NCBI GenBank assembly: GCA_900767885.1
Contig: CAAGAU010000016.1
Location: 1 to 9,571, forward strand
Reading direction: 5' to 3'
Length of the DNA: 9,571 nt
Source: Clostridia bacterium
Lineage (GTDB): Bacteria > Bacillota > Clostridia > Christensenellales > Borkfalkiaceae
Of the stretch, positions 6,591-9,571 are shown one piece after another. The notes below the pieces were generated by a model. The model ran no database searches. It was not told the DNA's origin and was given only the letters and a program-made list of their open reading frames with translations. The position numbers were made by a program, and so were the translations under genes. The first letter of the stretch is position 1. The number at the start of each line of letters is the position of its first letter.

Positions 6591-6620
6591 ATAATACACC
6601 GAACGCCTCGTTTTTGTCAA
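6591..6620 (-). promoter_or_regulatory. pyrG promoter
   Basis: On the minus strand a perfect TTGACA (6620-6615) is followed after 18 bp by TATTAT (6596-6591). Transcription would start near 6584-6583, where the sequence reads GTTTTTAAAAG. The leader to the ATG at 6447 would be about 137 nt. Confidence 0.8.
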
Positions 6621-6700
6621 GCGCATTTAATAAACTTTTTAAAAAATTTTTCGGCAAGATCCGGTTTTGTTTTTTCTTACGGCTCCGCTTTGCCGCCGGT

Positions 6701-6739
6701 AAAATAAGAACGGTCGCCGCGCAAAAGCGCGGCGACCGT
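6701..6739 (-). terminator. Intrinsic terminator of the ABC exporter gene
   Basis: A perfect 12-bp GC-rich stem (6738-6727 with 6722-6711, plus one more A-T pair at its base) closes a 4-nt loop. It is followed on the minus strand by TTCTTATTTT. It begins about 30 bp after the stop codon at 6769 and separates this gene from the pyrG promoter. Confidence 0.85.
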
Positions 6740-6768
6740 AGCCGTTTGGGTCGGGTTTTCTGACCGAT

Positions 6769-9309
6769 TTATTCCGTTCTGAGCGCGATAACGGGGTCTT
6801 TCTTGCTTGCAAGGCGCGAGGGGATAAGTCCCGCAATGAGCGTAAGCACCATAGAAATTGCCACGAGTATAAGTCCGCCCTGCCACGGCAGCACCGCCAC
6901 GTTTTTAATATCCGCAAGCGCGTAAATTATAAGACTTAACGGAATATCCAGCAGGACTGTAAGTCCTATACCGATAATGCCTGCTGCAAGACCTATAATA
7001 AGCGTTTCGGCGTTGAACACCCTCGCCACGTCCTTTTTGGACGCGCCCAGCGCGCGCAGTACGCCTATTTCTTTGGTTCTTTCGAGTACGGAAATGTAGG
7101 TGATAATGCCTATCATTATAGACGAAACTATAAGCGAAACCGAAACGAACCCTATAAGTACGTAACTAACCGCGTTTATTATGTCGGTGATAGAACTCAT
7201 CATAATATCCAGATAGTCGGTATACGCGATTTTATCTTCTTTGCTTTTGTCGGAATTGTATTCCGCTATAAGGTCGGAAACGTATTTTTTGTTCTCGAAG
7301 GTAGAGGGGTAAATGCTTATGGTCTGAGGTTTACTTTCGTCGGCGTAGCCGAATTTAATCATGTTGCTTTCGTAAGAAACTTTTTTACCTGCGGCGTCCG
7401 TCGCTTCGCCGAACGGTTTACCCGACGTAACGTCGGTTTCGGGCGCAGCCTTTTGCGCCTTTACCACTTCGGCGTTGCCCACCGCGTCAAGCAGGGCTTT
7501 CGTAAGGTATTTATTATAAATTATCGTGCCGTCGAGCGCGCCCGTAGCCGAGCCTTCCTTGGGGCGGATAACGCCCACGACCTTTACTTTTTTGCCGTTT
7601 GCTATCGCGGCGTAATAATCTTCGGAATGAACGTCCTTTGCGCTCTTATGGTAGTTTCCGTCCGAATCCCACTTCGTGTAAAACGCCGAGGGGGAGCAGA
7701 CCGAAAATTCTTTGCCGAGTATATCGCTTACCTGAAATTTGCCGTCCGATTTATCTTTGTCCTCCACTTTGGTAATATAAGGAGGAATTTTGTTTTCTCC
7801 GTAATAGGCTTTAAGCAGGGGGTACAAAATTTCGTTTTCGTTTATAAGTCCGAGCGCGGCGAGGTTGTAGTCGGGTATGCGGTTGTACTTGTCGAGTACG
7901 ACCATAACTTCGTTGTCGGCGGTAAAGTCCATCCACCTGCCGTCGCCTACCAACTCGTACTGACTTTTAAGCAGCTTTTCGTTGTCGATAGCCTCGCTCC
8001 ACGCCTTGCGCATTCCCGTAGAAAGCAGCGGATTAGTCTTAGTGCTGCCTTGCATAAGTTGCATTACCAGTTCTACCGCACTTTGAAGTTTCGAGTTTTT
8101 TTCGCCCTTATAGTTTTCGCCGTATATCTCAAGATTCAAATCGTAAGTATATTTTATCGCGTTGATTTTATTTTTGTCGTAGTCTTTTTCGTCGAGCCAC
8201 TTTTTAAAGTCGGAAAGGTTGTTTTTTACCTGCGAGTCGGCAATCGATTCGAGCATTTTTTTAAGCGAGTCGTTCGCGGTTATCTCGGTCGAATCGGGGT
8301 ACTCCGTTTTACCCGACGCGTCGCCCGAACTCAAAACCGAGGTAAAATCGGAATAGGTGTCCTGTACGGTGATGGGGTAGTTGGACAGCGTGTCCGCCTG
8401 CACGCGGTTTATATAGGTCTGAAATCCGCTTGAAAGCGACAAAATAAGCGCGATGCCTATAATGCCTATACTGCCCGCAAACGAAACTAAAATCGTCCTG
8501 CCTTTTTTGGTCATAAGGTTGCGGAAACTAAGCGATAAGGCGGTTAAAAAGGACATAGAGGTTTTCTTTCTGCCCTTGTTTACCGTAGGTTTTACTTTTT
8601 CCGCCTCGCGCTCCGAGATAATTTCCTCGTCGGAAAGGGGTTTGTCGTCGCCCACGAGTTCGCCGTCTAAAAGGCGGATTATGCGCGTGGAATATTTCTC
8701 GGCAAGTTCGGGGTTGTGCGTTACCATTATTATAAGTCGCTCTGAGGAAAGTTCCTTTAAAAGTTCCATTATCTGAACGCTCGTCTTGCTGTCAAGCGCG
8801 CCCGTCGGCTCGTCGGCGAGTAAGATTTCGGGGTCGTTTATAAGGGCGCGCGCTATCGCTACCCTCTGCATCTGTCCGCCGGAAAGTTGGTTGGGGCGGG
8901 CGTTTATCTTATTTTTCAACCCTACTTTTTCAAGTACGGCAATCGCACGTTCGCGGCGTTCTTTCGCGCCTATACCCGCCAGGGTGAGAGCGAGTTCCAC
9001 GTTTTCCACAACGGTCTGGTGGGGGATAAGGTTGTAACTCTGAAAAACGAATCCCACGGAGTGATTGCGGTAAGTGTCCCAGTCTTTATCCGTAAAATCG
9101 GCGGTGCTTTTGCCGTTTATTATAAGGTCGCCCGAAGTATAGCGGTCGAGTCCGCCTATAATGTTGAGCAACGTTGTTTTGCCGCAGCCCGACGGACCTA
9201 AAATCGACACGAATTCGCTTTTGCGGAATTCCATATTCACGCCTTTAAGCGCGACTACTTTTTCGTCGGCGGTTTCGTATTCCTTAACGATATTTTTTAA
9301 TTCTAACAT
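6769..9309 (-). CDS. Fused ABC transporter ATPase/FtsX-type permease (MacB-like)
   Basis: An 846-residue inner-membrane transporter half, expected to work as a dimer. Residues 1-225 are a LolD/MacB-type ATPase with Walker A GPSGCGKTT (38-46), Q-loop Gln90, signature LSGGQ (142-146), Walker B ILLADEP (162-168) and switch His198; all are intact. A charged linker (226-250) leads to membrane helix 1 (about 272-294), an extracytoplasmic domain of about 415 residues (295-710), and three more helices (about 714-738, 769-797, 811-830). EIGVLRALGASKKDV (747-761) is the typical FtsX cytoplasmic loop. This family couples ATP use to movement of the outer domain, often for export of peptides, lipids or antimicrobials; the substrate here is unknown. 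The ATG at 9309 is chosen because AGGAG (9321-9317) lies 7 nt before it; a GTG at 9327 would place the ribosome binding site inside the gene. No clear promoter is visible upstream. Confidence 0.93.
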   Translation of the reverse strand: MLELKNIVKEYETADEKVVALKGVNMEFRKSEFVSILGPSGCGKTTLLNIIGGLDRYTSGDLIINGKSTADFTDKDWDTYRNHSVGFVFQSYNLIPHQTVVENVELALTLAGIGAKERRERAIAVLEKVGLKNKINARPNQLSGGQMQRVAIARALINDPEILLADEPTGALDSKTSVQIMELLKELSSERLIIMVTHNPELAEKYSTRIIRLLDGELVGDDKPLSDEEIISEREAEKVKPTVNKGRKKTSMSFLTALSLSFRNLMTKKGRTILVSFAGSIGIIGIALILSLSSGFQTYINRVQADTLSNYPITVQDTYSDFTSVLSSGDASGKTEYPDSTEITANDSLKKMLESIADSQVKNNLSDFKKWLDEKDYDKNKINAIKYTYDLNLEIYGENYKGEKNSKLQSAVELVMQLMQGSTKTNPLLSTGMRKAWSEAIDNEKLLKSQYELVGDGRWMDFTADNEVMVVLDKYNRIPDYNLAALGLINENEILYPLLKAYYGENKIPPYITKVEDKDKSDGKFQVSDILGKEFSVCSPSAFYTKWDSDGNYHKSAKDVHSEDYYAAIANGKKVKVVGVIRPKEGSATGALDGTIIYNKYLTKALLDAVGNAEVVKAQKAAPETDVTSGKPFGEATDAAGKKVSYESNMIKFGYADESKPQTISIYPSTFENKKYVSDLIAEYNSDKSKEDKIAYTDYLDIMMSSITDIINAVSYVLIGFVSVSLIVSSIMIGIITYISVLERTKEIGVLRALGASKKDVARVFNAETLIIGLAAGIIGIGLTVLLDIPLSLIIYALADIKNVAVLPWQGGLILVAISMVLTLIAGLIPSRLASKKDPVIALRTE

Positions 9310-9319
9310 TTTCTTACTC

Positions 9320-9430
9320 CTAGCCACAGGTGATTGCGTTTGAACCCGCCAAAACGCCGATATTTACGCGCTTTTTGCTAAATTCGACTTCGCCCGTACC
9401 ACAAAGTACGAACAAACCCGCCTTCGCCAA
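9320..9430 (-). other. Short open frame ending in the exporter's ribosome binding site
   Basis: An open frame with possible TTG starts at 9430 or 9415 runs to TAG at 9322-9320; that TAG is part of the TAGGAG before the exporter start codon. The predicted peptide (about 31-36 residues) ends SNAITCG. Translation of it could be coupled to the exporter. It lies almost entirely inside a foldback repeat and has no clear ribosome binding site, so it may be only a chance reading frame in the repeat. Confidence 0.25.
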
Positions 9431-9457
9431 AAATCATCGAAAATAGCGACGTTTTGG
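9349..9457. repeat. Long imperfect foldback repeat A
   Basis: Arms of about 50 bp face each other. The outer ends CCAAAACG (9349-9356) and CGTTTTGG (9450-9457) match perfectly, about 15 of the first 18 bases match, the centre of the arms is less well paired, and the tip CGTAC (9395-9399) / GTACG (9406-9410) is perfect around CACAAA. The element lies upstream of the exporter gene. It contains no transposase and looks like a structured dispersed repeat. Confidence 0.6.
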
Positions 9458-9470
9458 TTGCAAGCAAGTA

Positions 9471-9569
9471 TTGCGTTGCGTTTTTAGGTTAAGACAAGGC
9501 GCGCGAGCGGCTTAATACACAAGTATAAGCCGTGAGCGCAACACCGTATTAACCAAAAACACAGCGCAA
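9471..9569. repeat. Long imperfect foldback repeat B
   Basis: Arms of about 47 bp: the left begins TTGCGTTGCGTTTTTAGG (9471-9488) and the right ends with its near complement at 9549-9569. The tip CTTAATAC (9511-9518) / GTATAAG (9523-9529) closes on ACAA. The tip resembles that of foldback A (TAC-ACAA-GTA against TAC-CACAAA-GTA), and only 13 bp separate the two, including the 12-mer TTGCAAGCAAGT also present at 103-114. The element ends 2 bp before the window edge, so it may continue. Confidence 0.6.
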
Positions 9570-9571
9570 GA

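Noticed and set aside
6503..6600. PyrR-type attenuator or other known riboswitch before pyrG
   Set aside because: I see no PyrR-binding loop consensus and no aptamer I recognise; only a terminator hairpin with an outer helix is supported.
7453..8433. Long plus-strand open frame of 326 codons opposite the exporter gene
   Set aside because: It lies entirely antisense to a well-supported ABC/FtsX gene, has no ribosome binding site, and its residue make-up (many F, V, R) is typical of a shadow frame.
9310..9327. GTG start for the exporter
   Set aside because: The AGGAG sequence would then lie inside the coding region; the ATG at 9309 has ideal spacing and begins with the family's usual MLEL start.

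Overview
The window looks like chromosomal DNA from a Gram-positive-type bacterium, probably an uncultured member of the Clostridia. This rests on AGGAG-type ribosome binding sites, TTGACA/TATAAT-type promoters, a Bacillus/Clostridium-style LexA box (CGAAC-N4-GTTCG), signal peptides with C-terminal membrane anchors, and a Firmicutes-type fused ABC/FtsX exporter. The lineage is an inference. I see no tRNA, rRNA, CRISPR array, transposase or phage gene.

Layout. 1-243: no gene; a string of short inverted repeats, then a TATAAT box very close to the first start codon. 244-1005 (+): a secreted, membrane-anchored protein with two SH3-like modules. 1022-1501 (-): a small charged protein of unknown function, convergent with the first gene, with its own strong promoter. 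1502-2067: a busy control region holding an inverted repeat around a -10 box, a LexA-like operator, a possible short transcript ending at a very strong terminator, a second plus-strand promoter, and a long 5' leader with dispersed palindromic repeats. 2068-4674 (+): a large secreted protein, probably a beta-propeller followed by SH3-like domains and a C-terminal membrane anchor, closed by a perfect 14-bp hairpin terminator. 4837-6447 (-): pyrG, CTP synthase. 6448-6710: its leader, with a strong promoter and a terminator hairpin before the start codon, which is an attenuator arrangement. 6769-9309 (-): a fused ATPase/permease of the MacB/FtsX type with its own terminator. 9330-9571: two long imperfect foldback repeats in tandem and a short open frame whose stop codon lies inside the transporter's ribosome binding site.

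How the genes relate. pyrG and the exporter point the same way but have separate terminator and promoter signals, so they are separate units. The two plus-strand surface proteins share one architecture (signal peptide, SH3-like module, C-terminal anchor) and weak local similarity, so they may be related or act together at the cell surface. The most unusual parts are regulatory: the LexA-box region, the pyrG leader attenuator and the foldback elements.
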